A DNA stretch of 64,000 nucleotides from Robinsoniella peoriensis (GCF_000797495.1 NZ_JTGN01000003.1:523986-587985); one strand, 5' to 3'; shown: positions 25,715-35,650, counted from the first letter of the stretch. The notes: generated by a model from the letters alone, not told the origin. Numbers and translations: made by a program.

Positions 25715-26422
25715 ATGTTTAATATACTAGTTTGCGATGATGACAAGGAGATTATGGATGCTGTTGAAATATATTTGAATCAGGAAGGATATGAAGTCTA
25801 TAAAGCGCTGGATGGCGAATATGCCTTGCAGACACTAAAAGTGGTAGAAATCCATCTTGTCATTGCAGATATAATGATGCCAAAGCTGGACGGAATAGCG
25901 TTGACAAAGGAAATCAGAAAAAACAGCGGGGTTCCGATTATTATCCTTTCAGCAAGATCAGAAGATACGGATAAAATCATGGGGCTTGATATAGGTGCGG
26001 ATGACTATCTGACAAAACCTTTTAATCCCCTGGAGCTTGTGGCAAGGGTCAAATCCCAGCTCAGGCGATATACGAAACTGGGGAATTATGTAAAAGGAGA
26101 TATAACCGTTCTCTATCGTACGGGCGGCCTTGTAATTAATGATGAAGAAAAAGAAGTTACAGTAGATGGAGTGATTGTAAAACTTACGCCTATTGAATAT
26201 AATGTTTTGCTTTTGCTGGTGAAAAATAAGGGCAAGGTTTTTTCCATAGACCAGATCTATGAAAGCATCTGGAACGAGGTGGCAATCGGTGCCGACAATA
26301 CGGTGGCTGTACATATCAGACATATCAGAGAAAAAATTGAGATCAATCCCAAAAGCCCCCGGTATCTAAAAGTAGTATGGGGGATTGGCTATAAAGTTGA
26401 GAGCATAGCAGATGAAGAATAA
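25715..26422 (+). CDS. Response regulator, OmpR/VanR type
   Basis: The 235-residue regulator has a receiver domain (residues 1-120) with the acidic pair DDD near the start, phospho-acceptor Asp52 in VIADIMMPKLDG, the Thr/Ser switch IIILSAR and Lys in YLTKPFNPLELVARV. A winged-helix OmpR domain follows (LTPIEYNVLLLLVKNKGKVF; NTVAVHIRHIREKIE; VVWGIGYKVE). It would activate or repress genes when phosphorylated by the kinase whose gene overlaps its end by 11 bases. Start after GGAATAGGGAG. Targets are not evident, although the minus-strand DUF624 gene is next door. Confidence 0.94.
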   Translation: MFNILVCDDDKEIMDAVEIYLNQEGYEVYKALDGEYALQTLKVVEIHLVIADIMMPKLDGIALTKEIRKNSGVPIIILSARSEDTDKIMGLDIGADDYLTKPFNPLELVARVKSQLRRYTKLGNYVKGDITVLYRTGGLVINDEEKEVTVDGVIVKLTPIEYNVLLLLVKNKGKVFSIDQIYESIWNEVAIGADNTVAVHIRHIREKIEINPKSPRYLKVVWGIGYKVESIADEE

Positions 26423-28664
26423 CGGGCAGGAAACAAAATGTAAAGAGGATGAGTTTCGGGCAGCGAGAAAGATTGTAACACTGACCGTGGAATACATGTC
26501 ACTGATTATTATCATTTGCTCTTTTATGATCAGTCTCAGCATGATGACTTCTCTGGAAGATTTTCAAAATGCATTTGGAAAGCCGTATCCGGAAACGGCT
26601 AAATACGAGACACAGGTGGAAGAGAAGATCGGTCAGCTGCATGAATTTCTGGAGGGCTGCAATAAATTTGAAACGGATGGGATTTACGATCCGGATAGAA
26701 TCGTTGATATAGAAAATTACGCATTACATAAGAATATTACAGGTCAAAGTGAAGGAGGATTATCTTACCGTCTTCACGATCTTTTGCAATGGGCTCAGCA
26801 GGGGGCAGAGTTGGACAATGAGGAAGCCTATTCCCCCATAGGATATAAAGATATTGAGGAATATGCCCGGAAGACGGGAAAAGACAGAGATAAACTATAT
26901 CTGTATGTGAAGAGCACAATAGCAGGAATCTGGGACGATGTATGGCACTATAATACTTTGAAAGTGGAATTTAACGGTAAGAATACCAATTTAAAATACA
27001 TTGTTCTGGATAAAAATAACAAGCAGGTCTATGGGAATACAGGATTGTCAGAGGAACAGATTTTAGATCTGGGTACCTATGTAGTGCTAGATTATAAAAA
27101 ACTGGAGTACGATGCCAATCTTAAATTTAAGAAAAATATATACAGTAATCTGGGTAGAGGAATTTCGCCTAATTGTATTGACAGCCGTATCGTGATTGGA
27201 ATCGATACATCATTCCTGGTGCAGGATGAATTTTATGATATGAAAGAACGATATGAGAACTGGATGCCATGGAGCCGTGCGGCTGCAGTTGTATGCGGTG
27301 TTTTTATATTTATCTGGCTGTCATCGATCGGATATTACACCAATATCGCAGGATTGGAAAAAGGGGAATTCGCACTGATGAAACTGGACGCATTTCCAAT
27401 AGAGGTGCTGACGCTGATAAGCGGAATGGTATTCGCACTGGGTGGTCATCTGGCATATCTGAGCTATCAGCATCTAGGGATTTTTCCAGGTATTGCCGGA
27501 GTGCTATTTTCCCTTGCAGGATTTGCAAATGGAATGTTTATTGTGTGGTATGGCAGCATGGTGCGCCGGGTAAAGGGAGGTGTATTTTTAAAATACAGCA
27601 CCATTTACAACCTGTGGCGGGAGTTATCTCATATGATATATAAGAGAAAAATTTCGATTAGAATTCTTGTCTGGTATATAGGATTTTTAATCGTCAATAT
27701 TCTGGGAATACTTTCCATCACTTATCTGGGAGTATGGGGAATGCCCCTTACAATAATACTGGAATTAATTATCGGAATTAATTTAGTAAAGATGTCAGTG
27801 CAGCAGGATAAGATATCAACAGGAATAGATCAGATTTTAAAAGGAGATTTTGATTATAAAATAGACGGGTCAAAATTTTTGCCGGCAAATAAAAGGCTGG
27901 CAGATTCCGTAAATAAAATGAGTAACAGTCTGGAGTCAATCATAGAGAAAAATACCAAAAGTGAAAGACAGAAGACAGATTTGATTACAAATGTATCACA
28001 TGATATCAAGACACCGCTGACATCGATCATTAATTATGTGGATTTGTTAAAAAGACTGGAATTATCAGATCAAAAGGCACAGAACTACTTAGAGATACTG
28101 GACCAGAAGTCACAGCGGCTTAAATATTTAACGGAAGACCTGCTGGAAGCATCTAAAATAAGTTCGGGAAACATCCTTCTAGAGTATATAAATATTAATT
28201 TCAAAGAACTTATCCTGCAGACAGCAGGAGAATTTGATGACCAGTTCAAAGCTAGAAGACTGGAACTGGTAACGAGTGTTCCGGATCATCCCATTATAAT
28301 CCGTGCAGACAATACACGTATCTGGCGTGTTATCGAAAACCTGTATAATAATGTTGTAAAGTATGCCATGCCTGGTACCAGGGTTTATGCCACAATACGC
28401 ACCGAAAATGAAAAGATGATTTTTTCTATTAAAAATATATCGGAATATTCTCTCAATATGGAAGCCGAAGAGCTGACCGAGCGTTTTATACAGGGGGATA
28501 AATCCAGAAGCACAGAAGGAAGCGGTCTTGGATTATCAATTGCAAGATCCCTTACAGAAATGCAGGGTGGAGAATTTCGCATCAGCGTAGATGGCGACCT
28601 GTTCAAAGCAGTATTAATATTTCCAATAGTACAGCATGAAGTATGCAGCACCTTATCAGTGTAA
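26412..28664 (+). CDS. Membrane sensor histidine kinase
   Basis: The 750-residue kinase has membrane segment 1 near residues 25-45 and an extracytoplasmic domain of about 230 residues without a recognised fold. Five more membrane segments follow between about 290 and 460. The HisKA domain has phospho-acceptor His530 in NVSHDIKTPLTSI, and the HATPase domain has VIENLYNNVVKYA (N box) and GSGLGLSIARSL (G2 box). The cluster of membrane helices after the sensor domain is more than the usual two and may itself sense a membrane signal. It is co-transcribed and overlaps with the response regulator. A perfect 13-bp hairpin closes the operon. The signal is unknown. Confidence 0.92.
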   Translation: MKNNGQETKCKEDEFRAARKIVTLTVEYMSLIIIICSFMISLSMMTSLEDFQNAFGKPYPETAKYETQVEEKIGQLHEFLEGCNKFETDGIYDPDRIVDIENYALHKNITGQSEGGLSYRLHDLLQWAQQGAELDNEEAYSPIGYKDIEEYARKTGKDRDKLYLYVKSTIAGIWDDVWHYNTLKVEFNGKNTNLKYIVLDKNNKQVYGNTGLSEEQILDLGTYVVLDYKKLEYDANLKFKKNIYSNLGRGISPNCIDSRIVIGIDTSFLVQDEFYDMKERYENWMPWSRAAAVVCGVFIFIWLSSIGYYTNIAGLEKGEFALMKLDAFPIEVLTLISGMVFALGGHLAYLSYQHLGIFPGIAGVLFSLAGFANGMFIVWYGSMVRRVKGGVFLKYSTIYNLWRELSHMIYKRKISIRILVWYIGFLIVNILGILSITYLGVWGMPLTIILELIIGINLVKMSVQQDKISTGIDQILKGDFDYKIDGSKFLPANKRLADSVNKMSNSLESIIEKNTKSERQKTDLITNVSHDIKTPLTSIINYVDLLKRLELSDQKAQNYLEILDQKSQRLKYLTEDLLEASKISSGNILLEYININFKELILQTAGEFDDQFKARRLELVTSVPDHPIIIRADNTRIWRVIENLYNNVVKYAMPGTRVYATIRTENEKMIFSIKNISEYSLNMEAEELTERFIQGDKSRSTEGSGLGLSIARSLTEMQGGEFRISVDGDLFKAVLIFPIVQHEVCSTLSV

Positions 28665-28701
28665 CAACAGCCAGTCCGGTTATTAAATGGACTGGCTGTT
28701 G
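28665..28701. terminator. Hairpin terminator after the histidine kinase
   Basis: CAACAGCCAGTCC (28665-28677) pairs perfectly with GGACTGGCTGTTG (28689-28701). There is no long T-run. It lies between converging genes and probably serves both. Confidence 0.65.
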
Positions 28702-28727
28702 TAAACATACTGTATATAAGTATGTAA

Positions 28728-29459
28728 TTATTCTGATTTTTCATTGGAAGAATTCGTTGTAGGAGAAAGGTTCTTAAAAGCAGATGGTTCCATAATCTCG
28801 GGAATATCACTGGAAGAATTATCCTCCTCCGTTTCTTCAGGAATATAGCGGTCAAATATTTTAACAAAGAAATAAGAATTAATAAAAGCGATAAGTGCAA
28901 ATCCGATCAGTATCCATACAATTAAACCATAGGCAAATACAATAGGGATCATCAGAGTAGCTCCGGCCGGAACAACAGCAACAATCAATATTAAAAATGT
29001 ATATGGCAGATGTCTGATGGACATAAACAGCGAATTCTTAAAAGTATTTTTAATAGAATTCACAAATTTGGATAAAATCGGGAAAATGTAAGATAATACA
29101 AATGCATATACAACAGCAACCACCATAAGACCATAACGCATGACAGTAGTCAGTGTAGATTTCATCTGTCCTGTTATCCGGAAATCCATCAGCAGGATAA
29201 TTCCGGCTACCAGCATAATCAGCCAGATAATCGTACTCTGCTTAAAATTTTCCTTAAAAGATTTGAAGAAACCTTTTATAATATAAGATTCTTCGTTACG
29301 CGCCATTTTCAGCGTCACATAATACATAGCCGTACAGGAAGCACCGATAGTAACAATCGGGATACAGCATATAAGAAATACAACGTTCAACATCATCAAG
29401 TCTGCTACCCTGGACATAAAAGTAAAGAACTTATTGTCCATACTAAAAAATCTACCCAT
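28728..29459 (-). CDS. DUF624 (YesL-like) membrane protein
   Basis: The 243-residue protein has five or six membrane segments and a charged Glu/Ser-rich tail (IPEETEEDNSSSDIPE). The N-terminal segment FFTFMSRVADLMMLNVVFLI followed by CIPIVTIGASCTAMYYV is the signature of DUF624/YesL proteins. Bacillus YesL lies in a rhamnogalacturonan-use cluster, and Firmicutes homologues often accompany sugar importers and two-component systems. The biochemical role is unknown. It is convergent with the kinase operon. No obvious ribosome-binding site deviation was noted (AAAGAGGTAG). Confidence 0.85.
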   Translation of the reverse strand: MGRFFSMDNKFFTFMSRVADLMMLNVVFLICCIPIVTIGASCTAMYYVTLKMARNEESYIIKGFFKSFKENFKQSTIIWLIMLVAGIILLMDFRITGQMKSTLTTVMRYGLMVVAVVYAFVLSYIFPILSKFVNSIKNTFKNSLFMSIRHLPYTFLILIVAVVPAGATLMIPIVFAYGLIVWILIGFALIAFINSYFFVKIFDRYIPEETEEDNSSSDIPEIMEPSAFKNLSPTTNSSNEKSE

Positions 29460-29583
29460 TCTAAACTACCTCTTTTAACGATTTATTTGTTTACATCAAA
29501 TTATATAGGATTATAGGGAAAAATGCAAATAAATAAAGCATAAACTTAGGGAATTTCACAGATCTTTTAAAAAATTTTTCTCC

Positions 29584-29612
29584 TTGACTTTTCATTCCGT
29601 GCTACATATAAT
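29584..29612 (+). promoter_or_regulatory. Promoter of the ileS T-box transcript
   Basis: TTGACT (29584-29589) and TATAAT (29607-29612) with a 17-base spacer form a near-consensus sigma-A promoter. It lies directly before the T-box leader. Confidence 0.88.
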
Positions 29613-29618
29613 GAAAAT

Positions 29619-29907
29619 TAGCAATATATATAGAAAAGACGATGACGAAGACAGTACATTTATTTTGTCAGTGTGTCTGGGAAATACGGACATATATCTG
29701 ATAATCAACGAAATTTACAGCGAGCCGGTGGTGGTGGAAGTCCGGTAAGAGTAGGATAGATGGAATATCACTTCAGAGTTTCAGGCTGAATAATAGTAGG
29801 TGCTGACGGTTTTCCACCGTTAACAGGAACGCGTATGATAGTATGTTGTAACAGGTGGTTAACGAAGTGTATGACTCTCGTCCTTTTACAGGGATGGGAG
29901 TTTTTTT
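29619..29907 (+). promoter_or_regulatory. T-box riboswitch, isoleucine specific
   Basis: The roughly 290-base leader carries the T-box parts in order. A stem I start GACGATGACGAAGACAG comes first, then the distal AGCGAGCCGGTGGTGGTGG loop region. The specifier ATC, an Ile codon, is at 29767-29769 within GAATATCACTTCAG. Next come stem III and the T-box AACAGGTGGTTAACGAAG (29850-29867), whose TGGT at 29856-29859 can pair with an uncharged tRNA 3' end. The intrinsic terminator (29874-29907) pairs GACTCTCGTCC with GGATGGGAGT before seven T. Uncharged tRNA-Ile would favour antitermination and raise ileS expression. Confidence 0.93.
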
Positions 29908-29912
29908 GTGCA

Positions 29913-29969
29913 CATTCATTCCACAAACTGGAACGCACAGCTGGAATAAAGCAATTCAAACACGCTCTA
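29913..29969. repeat. Partial copy of repeat family 1 in the ileS leader
   Basis: The segment ends AACGCACAGCTGGAATAAAG, CAATTCAAACACGCTCTA, closely matching the right half of the element at 7981-8144 (AACGCACAGCTGCCAGAAAG, CAATTTTAGAACACGCTCTA). It sits between the T-box terminator and the ileS ribosome-binding site, so it lies in the antiterminated message. Confidence 0.75.
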
Positions 29970-29998
29970 ACGCATAAAATTTAAGGAGGAATATAATC

Positions 29999-32900
29999 AT
30001 GTACGACAAAGTTTCTACGAATCTTAATTTTGTTGACCGGGAGAAGAAGACAGAGAAGTTCTGGGAAGACAACCAAATTTTTGAAAAAAGTATTGATAAC
30101 CGTGAGGGATGTGAGACCTACACATTCTATGACGGGCCGCCTACCGCAAATGGCAAACCTCACATCGGCCACGTTTTAACCCGTGTAATCAAAGATATGA
30201 TCCCAAGATACCAGACGATGAAAGGGAAGATGGTTCCGCGTAAAGCAGGCTGGGATACCCACGGTCTTCCGGTTGAGCTGGAAGTGGAAAAAATGCTGGG
30301 TCTGGACGGCAAAGAGCAGATTGAAGAATATGGTCTGGAACCATTTATTAAATATTGTAAAGACAGCGTCTGGAAATATAAGGGCATGTGGGAAGACTTC
30401 TCTGCAACCGTAGGATTCTGGGCAGATATGGAGCACCCTTACGTAACTTATGACAATAACTTTATTGAATCCGAGTGGTGGGCGCTAAAGCAGATCTGGG
30501 ACAAAGGACTGTTATATAAAGGATATAAAATCGTACCTTACTGCCCAAGATGCGGAACACCTCTCTCCAGTCATGAAGTTGCCCAGGGATATAAGGATGT
30601 AAAGGAACGTTCAGCCATTGCCAAATTTAAAGTAAAAGGCGAAGAAGCATATATTCTGGCATGGACAACCACTCCGTGGACCCTGCCTTCAAACGTGGCA
30701 CTTTGTGTAAATCCGAAGGAGACTTATGTCAAAGTATCCATGAAAGAAGATGGAACGGTTTATTATCTGGCACAGGCACTTTGTGATAAAGTACTGGGCG
30801 AAGACAACTACGAGGTACAGGAGACTTATGTAGGAACAGATTTGGAATATAAAGAATATGAGCCACTATTCCCATTTACCACACCGGCGAAAAAAGCTTA
30901 CTTTGTAACCTGTGCTGACTATGTTACTTTAACAGATGGAACCGGAGTTGTTCATATCGCTCCTGCATTTGGTGAAGATGACTCCCAGGTAGGAAGAAGA
31001 TATGATCTGCCATTCCTTCAGCTGGTAGACAGCAAGGGTGAGATGACAGAAGAGACTCCATGGGCAGGAACTTTCTGTAAAAAAGCAGATCCCCTTGTAT
31101 TAGAAGATTTAAAGTCCAGAGGTCTTTTATTCTCTGCACCGCAGTTTGAGCACAGCTATCCTCACTGCTGGAGATGTGACACACCGCTTATCTACTATGC
31201 ACGCGAGTCCTGGTTCATCAAAATGACCGATGTAAAAGAGGATCTGATCAGAAATAACAACACCATCAACTGGATACCGGAAAGTATCGGAAAAGGTCGC
31301 TTTGGAGACTGGCTGGAGAACGTACAGGACTGGGGAATCAGCCGTAACCGTTACTGGGGAACGCCGCTGAATGTCTGGGAATGTGAATGCGGACATATGC
31401 ACTCCATCGGAAGCATTGCCGAATTAAAAGAAATGTCGGATAACTGCCCGGAGAATATCGAACTTCACCGCCCATTCATTGATGCAGTGACTATCAAGTG
31501 TCCTCATTGTGGAAAAGAAATGCACCGTGTGCCTGAAGTAATTGACTGCTGGTTTGATTCCGGGGCAATGCCTTTTGCGCAGCATCATTATCCGTTTGAA
31601 AACCAGGAATTATTCAAACAGCAATTCCCGGCAAACTTTATTTCAGAGGCAGTGGACCAGACCCGTGGATGGTTTTATTCCCTCCTGGCTATTTCCACGC
31701 TGATCTTTAATGAAGCGCCGTACAAGAATGTTATCGTACTGGGACATGTCCAGGATGAAAACGGACAGAAGATGAGCAAGTCAAAAGGGAATGCCGTAGA
31801 CCCGTTCGATGCACTTTCCACTTTCGGAGCTGATGCGATCCGCTGGTATTTCTATGTGAACAGCGCTCCCTGGCTGCCAAACCGTTTCCATGGAAAAGCA
31901 GTGACGGAAGGACAGCGTAAATTTATGGGTACTCTTTGGAATACCTATGCATTTTTTGTGCTTTATGCAAATATAGATGAATTTGACGCTGCAAAATATA
32001 GTTTAGAATATGATAAGCTTCCGGTAATGGATAAATGGCTGCTGTCGAAAATGAATACCCTGATTCAGACCGTAGATGAGAATCTTGGAAATTACAAAAT
32101 CCCGGAAGCAGCAAGAGCATTACAGGAATTTGTAGATGACATGAGTAACTGGTATGTACGCAGAAGCCGTGAGCGTTTCTGGGCGAAGGGCATGGAACAG
32201 GATAAAATCAATGCATATATGACGCTGTATACGGCGCTTGTAAATGTATGCAAGGCTGCAGCACCTATGATTCCGTTTATGACAGAGGATATCTATCAGA
32301 ACCTTGTTCGTAATATCGACAAGACAGCACCGGAAAGCATTCACCTGTGCGACTTCCCGGCAGCGGATGCAGCACAGATCGACAAGGACCTGGAAGCAAA
32401 TATGGATGAAGTTCTTAAAATTGTTGTTATGGGGCGCGCATGCAGAAATACAGCGAATATCAAGAACAGACAGCCGATTGGGAATATGTTTGTAAAAGCC
32501 CGTTTTGAATTACCTGAGTTCTTTGTGGATATAATCAGAGAGGAATTAAATACCAAAAAAGTAACCTTTACCGATGACGTAAGAAACTTTACATCTTATA
32601 GCTTTAAGCCTCAGCTAAAGACGGTGGGACCAAAATATGGAAAACTCCTGGGAGGAATCCGTCAGGCACTTCCCCAGTTAGATGGAAATGCTGCCATGGA
32701 TGAATTGAACGGAAACGGTTCCATTAAGCTTGACATAAACGGAACAGAGGTTGTATTATTAGAAGAGGATCTGCTGATTGAGACAGCGCAGACGGAAGGA
32801 TATGTGTCAGAGCAGGATAACGAAATCACCGTTGTACTGGATACAAATCTCACTCCGGAGCTGATTGAAGAAGGATTCGTCAGAGAGCTGATCAGTAAGG

Positions 32901-33118
32901 TACAGACCATGAGAAAAGAAGCGGGCTTTGAAGTGACAGACAGAGTCGTGGTTTATGCAAAAGACAATCAGAAGATTGAAAAAATATTAGAAGAGCACAG
33001 AGAAGAGATTAAGTCAGAAGTTCTGGCAAATGATATTGTGACAGGCTCTGCAAACGGCTATGTAAAGGAATGGAACATCAACGGGGAGACAGTAACCATG
33101 GGCGTGGAGAAGGTGTAA
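29999..33118 (+). CDS. ileS: Isoleucyl-tRNA synthetase, long (IleS2-like) type
   Basis: The 1039-residue class I synthetase charges tRNA-Ile. It shows PHIGHV near residue 57 (HIGH motif), LAWTTTPWTLPSN of the CP1 editing domain, DCWFDSGAMP, and KMSKSKGN near 590. The C-terminal anticodon-binding half lacks the zinc-ribbon tail of the short bacterial type; CPRCG and CPHCG pairs occur earlier. Length and sequence style fit the eukaryote-like IleS2 group, some members of which are insensitive to mupirocin. Resistance here is inference. The start follows AAGGAGG. A T-box riboswitch controls it, and glgP follows after only 26 bases. Confidence 0.96.
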   Translation: MYDKVSTNLNFVDREKKTEKFWEDNQIFEKSIDNREGCETYTFYDGPPTANGKPHIGHVLTRVIKDMIPRYQTMKGKMVPRKAGWDTHGLPVELEVEKMLGLDGKEQIEEYGLEPFIKYCKDSVWKYKGMWEDFSATVGFWADMEHPYVTYDNNFIESEWWALKQIWDKGLLYKGYKIVPYCPRCGTPLSSHEVAQGYKDVKERSAIAKFKVKGEEAYILAWTTTPWTLPSNVALCVNPKETYVKVSMKEDGTVYYLAQALCDKVLGEDNYEVQETYVGTDLEYKEYEPLFPFTTPAKKAYFVTCADYVTLTDGTGVVHIAPAFGEDDSQVGRRYDLPFLQLVDSKGEMTEETPWAGTFCKKADPLVLEDLKSRGLLFSAPQFEHSYPHCWRCDTPLIYYARESWFIKMTDVKEDLIRNNNTINWIPESIGKGRFGDWLENVQDWGISRNRYWGTPLNVWECECGHMHSIGSIAELKEMSDNCPENIELHRPFIDAVTIKCPHCGKEMHRVPEVIDCWFDSGAMPFAQHHYPFENQELFKQQFPANFISEAVDQTRGWFYSLLAISTLIFNEAPYKNVIVLGHVQDENGQKMSKSKGNAVDPFDALSTFGADAIRWYFYVNSAPWLPNRFHGKAVTEGQRKFMGTLWNTYAFFVLYANIDEFDAAKYSLEYDKLPVMDKWLLSKMNTLIQTVDENLGNYKIPEAARALQEFVDDMSNWYVRRSRERFWAKGMEQDKINAYMTLYTALVNVCKAAAPMIPFMTEDIYQNLVRNIDKTAPESIHLCDFPAADAAQIDKDLEANMDEVLKIVVMGRACRNTANIKNRQPIGNMFVKARFELPEFFVDIIREELNTKKVTFTDDVRNFTSYSFKPQLKTVGPKYGKLLGGIRQALPQLDGNAAMDELNGNGSIKLDINGTEVVLLEEDLLIETAQTEGYVSEQDNEITVVLDTNLTPELIEEGFVRELISKVQTMRKEAGFEVTDRVVVYAKDNQKIEKILEEHREEIKSEVLANDIVTGSANGYVKEWNINGETVTMGVEKV

Positions 33119-33144
33119 TATACCAGAAAACAGGAGGATGGTTC

Positions 33145-35601
33145 ATGAGTAAAAAATTTGACAAGGAAGCATTTATTAACGATGTAAAGGCAAACGTAAA
33201 GACCTTATATCGTAAGACGATTGATGAAGCGACGAAACAGCAGGTATTTCAGGCGGTATCCTATACGATTAAAGATACAATCATAGACAACTGGCTTGCA
33301 ACCCAGAAGCAGTACGAAACAGACGACCCAAAGACAGTTTATTATATGTCTATGGAGTTTCTGATGGGGCGTGCCCTGGGCAATAATCTGATTAACCTCA
33401 CAGAGTATAACGATGTAAAAGATGCGCTAGAGGAAATCGGATTTGATCTGAACGTAATCGAGGATGAAGAGCCGGATGCAGCGCTTGGAAACGGAGGGCT
33501 TGGACGTCTTGCAGCATGTTTCCTGGATTCACTTGCTACTCTTGGATATTCTTCCTATGGCTGCGGTATCCGTTACCGTTACGGGATGTTTAAACAGAAA
33601 ATAGAAAACGGTTTTCAGATTGAAGTACCGGATAACTGGTTAAAGGACGGCAATCCATTTGAACTGCGCCGTCCCGAATACGCCAAAGAAGTAAAATTCG
33701 GAGGTTATGTACGTGTGGTATATGATGAAACCACAAAGAGAAACCGCTTTATCCAGGAAGGCTGCCAGTCAGTGCGTGCGATTCCTTTTGATATTCCGAT
33801 TGTGGGATATGACAACCGCATCGTGAATACACTGCGTGTCTGGGATGCGGAAGCAATTAACGACTTCCAGCTGGATTCCTTTGACAAGGGAGATTATCAG
33901 AAAGCAGTAGAGCAGGAAAACCTGGCACGTAATATTGTAGAAGTTCTTTATCCAAATGATAATCATTATGCCGGCAAAGAGCTTCGTTTAAAACAACAGT
34001 ACTTCTTTATTTCAGCCAGCGTACAGGCAGCAATTGAAAAGTATAAGAAAAAACATTCCGATATGAGGAAATTCCACGAAAAAGTGACTTTCCAGTTAAA
34101 TGATACACATCCAACAGTGGCAGTAGCAGAATTAATGCGTATCCTGGTGGACGAAGAAAACCTGGAATGGGATGAAGCATGGGAAGTAACCACGAAGACC
34201 TGTGCATACACGAACCATACAATTATGGCAGAAGCACTGGAAAAATGGCCGATAGAGCTTTTCTCCAGACTGCTCCCGCGCATTTACCAGATTATAGAAG
34301 AAATTAACCGCAGATTCCTTATTGAAGTTGGCAGAAAATATCCGGGAGACCAGAATAAAGTCAACAAGATGGCAATCATACATGACGGACAGGTGAAGAT
34401 GGCACATCTTGCCATTGTAGCCGGATACTCTGTCAATGGTGTTGCCCAGCTTCATACGGAGATTCTGAAAAAGCAGGAATTAAGAGACTTCTATGAAATG
34501 ATGCCGCAGAAATTCAATAATAAGACCAATGGTATTACCCAGAGGAGATTTCTGCTTCATGCGAATCCGCTTCTGGCAAAATGGGTAACCGCCCATATTG
34601 GTGATGAATGGATTACAGATCTGCCGCAGATTTCAAAATTAAAGATCTATGCAGAGGATAAAAAAGCGCAGCAGGAATTTATGAATATCAAGTATCAGAA
34701 TAAGGTACGTCTTGCCAGATATATTTTAGAGCACAACGGTGTGGAAATTGATCCCCGTTCCATCTTTGATGTACAGGTAAAGAGACTTCATGAATACAAA
34801 CGCCAGCTGATGAACATTCTGCATGTAATGTATTTATACAACACCATTAAAGACCATCCGGAAATGGATTTCTATCCAAGAACATTTATCTTCGGGGCAA
34901 AAGCAGCAGCCGGATACCGCCGTGCGAAGCTCACCATTAAGCTGATTAATGCAGTGGCAGACGTTGTTAATAACGACAGATCCATCAAAGGAAAGCTGAA
35001 AGTAGTATTTATTGAAGACTACCGTGTTTCCAATGCGGAATGGATATTTGCTGCATCTGATGTATCAGAGCAGATTTCAACAGCAAGTAAAGAAGCATCC
35101 GGTACCGGAAATATGAAATTTATGTTAAACGGAGCACCGACCCTGGGAACCATGGACGGAGCAAATGTAGAGATTGTAGAAGAAGTTGGAGAAGAGAATG
35201 CCTTTATCTTCGGGCTTACAGCCGACGAAGTTATTAACTTCGAAAATAACGGCGGTTACCATCCAATGGATTACTTTAACAACGATCAGGATATCCGCCG
35301 GGTACTGATGCAGTTAATTAATGGAGAATATGCAAAGGATGACCCGGAACGTTTCCGTGAAATCTATGATTCCCTGTTAAATACCAACAGCAGTGACAGA
35401 GCAGATACTTACTTTATCCTTGCAGACTTCAAGTCATATGCAGAGGCTCAGAGAAGAGTAGAAGAAGCATACCGTGATGAAACCCGGTGGGCGAAAATGG
35501 CTATTCTGAATGTAGCAAGCAGCGGTAAATTCACATCAGACAGAACCATCCAGCAGTATGTGGACGAAATCTGGCATTTAGATAAAGTAGTGATTGAATA
35601 G
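33145..35601 (+). CDS. glgP: Glycogen/alpha-glucan phosphorylase
   Basis: This 818-residue enzyme releases glucose 1-phosphate from glycogen-type alpha-1,4-glucans using pyridoxal phosphate. Supporting motifs are YYMSMEFLMGRALGNNL, ALGNGGLGRLAACFLDS, FQLNDTHPTVAVAELMR, FDVQVKRLHEYKRQ, and the PLP-lysine motif EASGTGNMKFMLNGAPTLGT. Family length is normal. ATG at 33145 follows CAGGAGG; an in-frame frame extension into ileS from 33070 was rejected. No terminator or promoter is visible between ileS and glgP, so it may share the T-box transcript. A long hairpin terminator follows. Confidence 0.96.
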   Translation: MSKKFDKEAFINDVKANVKTLYRKTIDEATKQQVFQAVSYTIKDTIIDNWLATQKQYETDDPKTVYYMSMEFLMGRALGNNLINLTEYNDVKDALEEIGFDLNVIEDEEPDAALGNGGLGRLAACFLDSLATLGYSSYGCGIRYRYGMFKQKIENGFQIEVPDNWLKDGNPFELRRPEYAKEVKFGGYVRVVYDETTKRNRFIQEGCQSVRAIPFDIPIVGYDNRIVNTLRVWDAEAINDFQLDSFDKGDYQKAVEQENLARNIVEVLYPNDNHYAGKELRLKQQYFFISASVQAAIEKYKKKHSDMRKFHEKVTFQLNDTHPTVAVAELMRILVDEENLEWDEAWEVTTKTCAYTNHTIMAEALEKWPIELFSRLLPRIYQIIEEINRRFLIEVGRKYPGDQNKVNKMAIIHDGQVKMAHLAIVAGYSVNGVAQLHTEILKKQELRDFYEMMPQKFNNKTNGITQRRFLLHANPLLAKWVTAHIGDEWITDLPQISKLKIYAEDKKAQQEFMNIKYQNKVRLARYILEHNGVEIDPRSIFDVQVKRLHEYKRQLMNILHVMYLYNTIKDHPEMDFYPRTFIFGAKAAAGYRRAKLTIKLINAVADVVNNDRSIKGKLKVVFIEDYRVSNAEWIFAASDVSEQISTASKEASGTGNMKFMLNGAPTLGTMDGANVEIVEEVGEENAFIFGLTADEVINFENNGGYHPMDYFNNDQDIRRVLMQLINGEYAKDDPERFREIYDSLLNTNSSDRADTYFILADFKSYAEAQRRVEEAYRDETRWAKMAILNVASSGKFTSDRTIQQYVDEIWHLDKVVIE

Positions 35602-35650
35602 AGAATTTAAATTAAATAGCAGATTAAAATTACAAAGGTTGTTTTAATGT

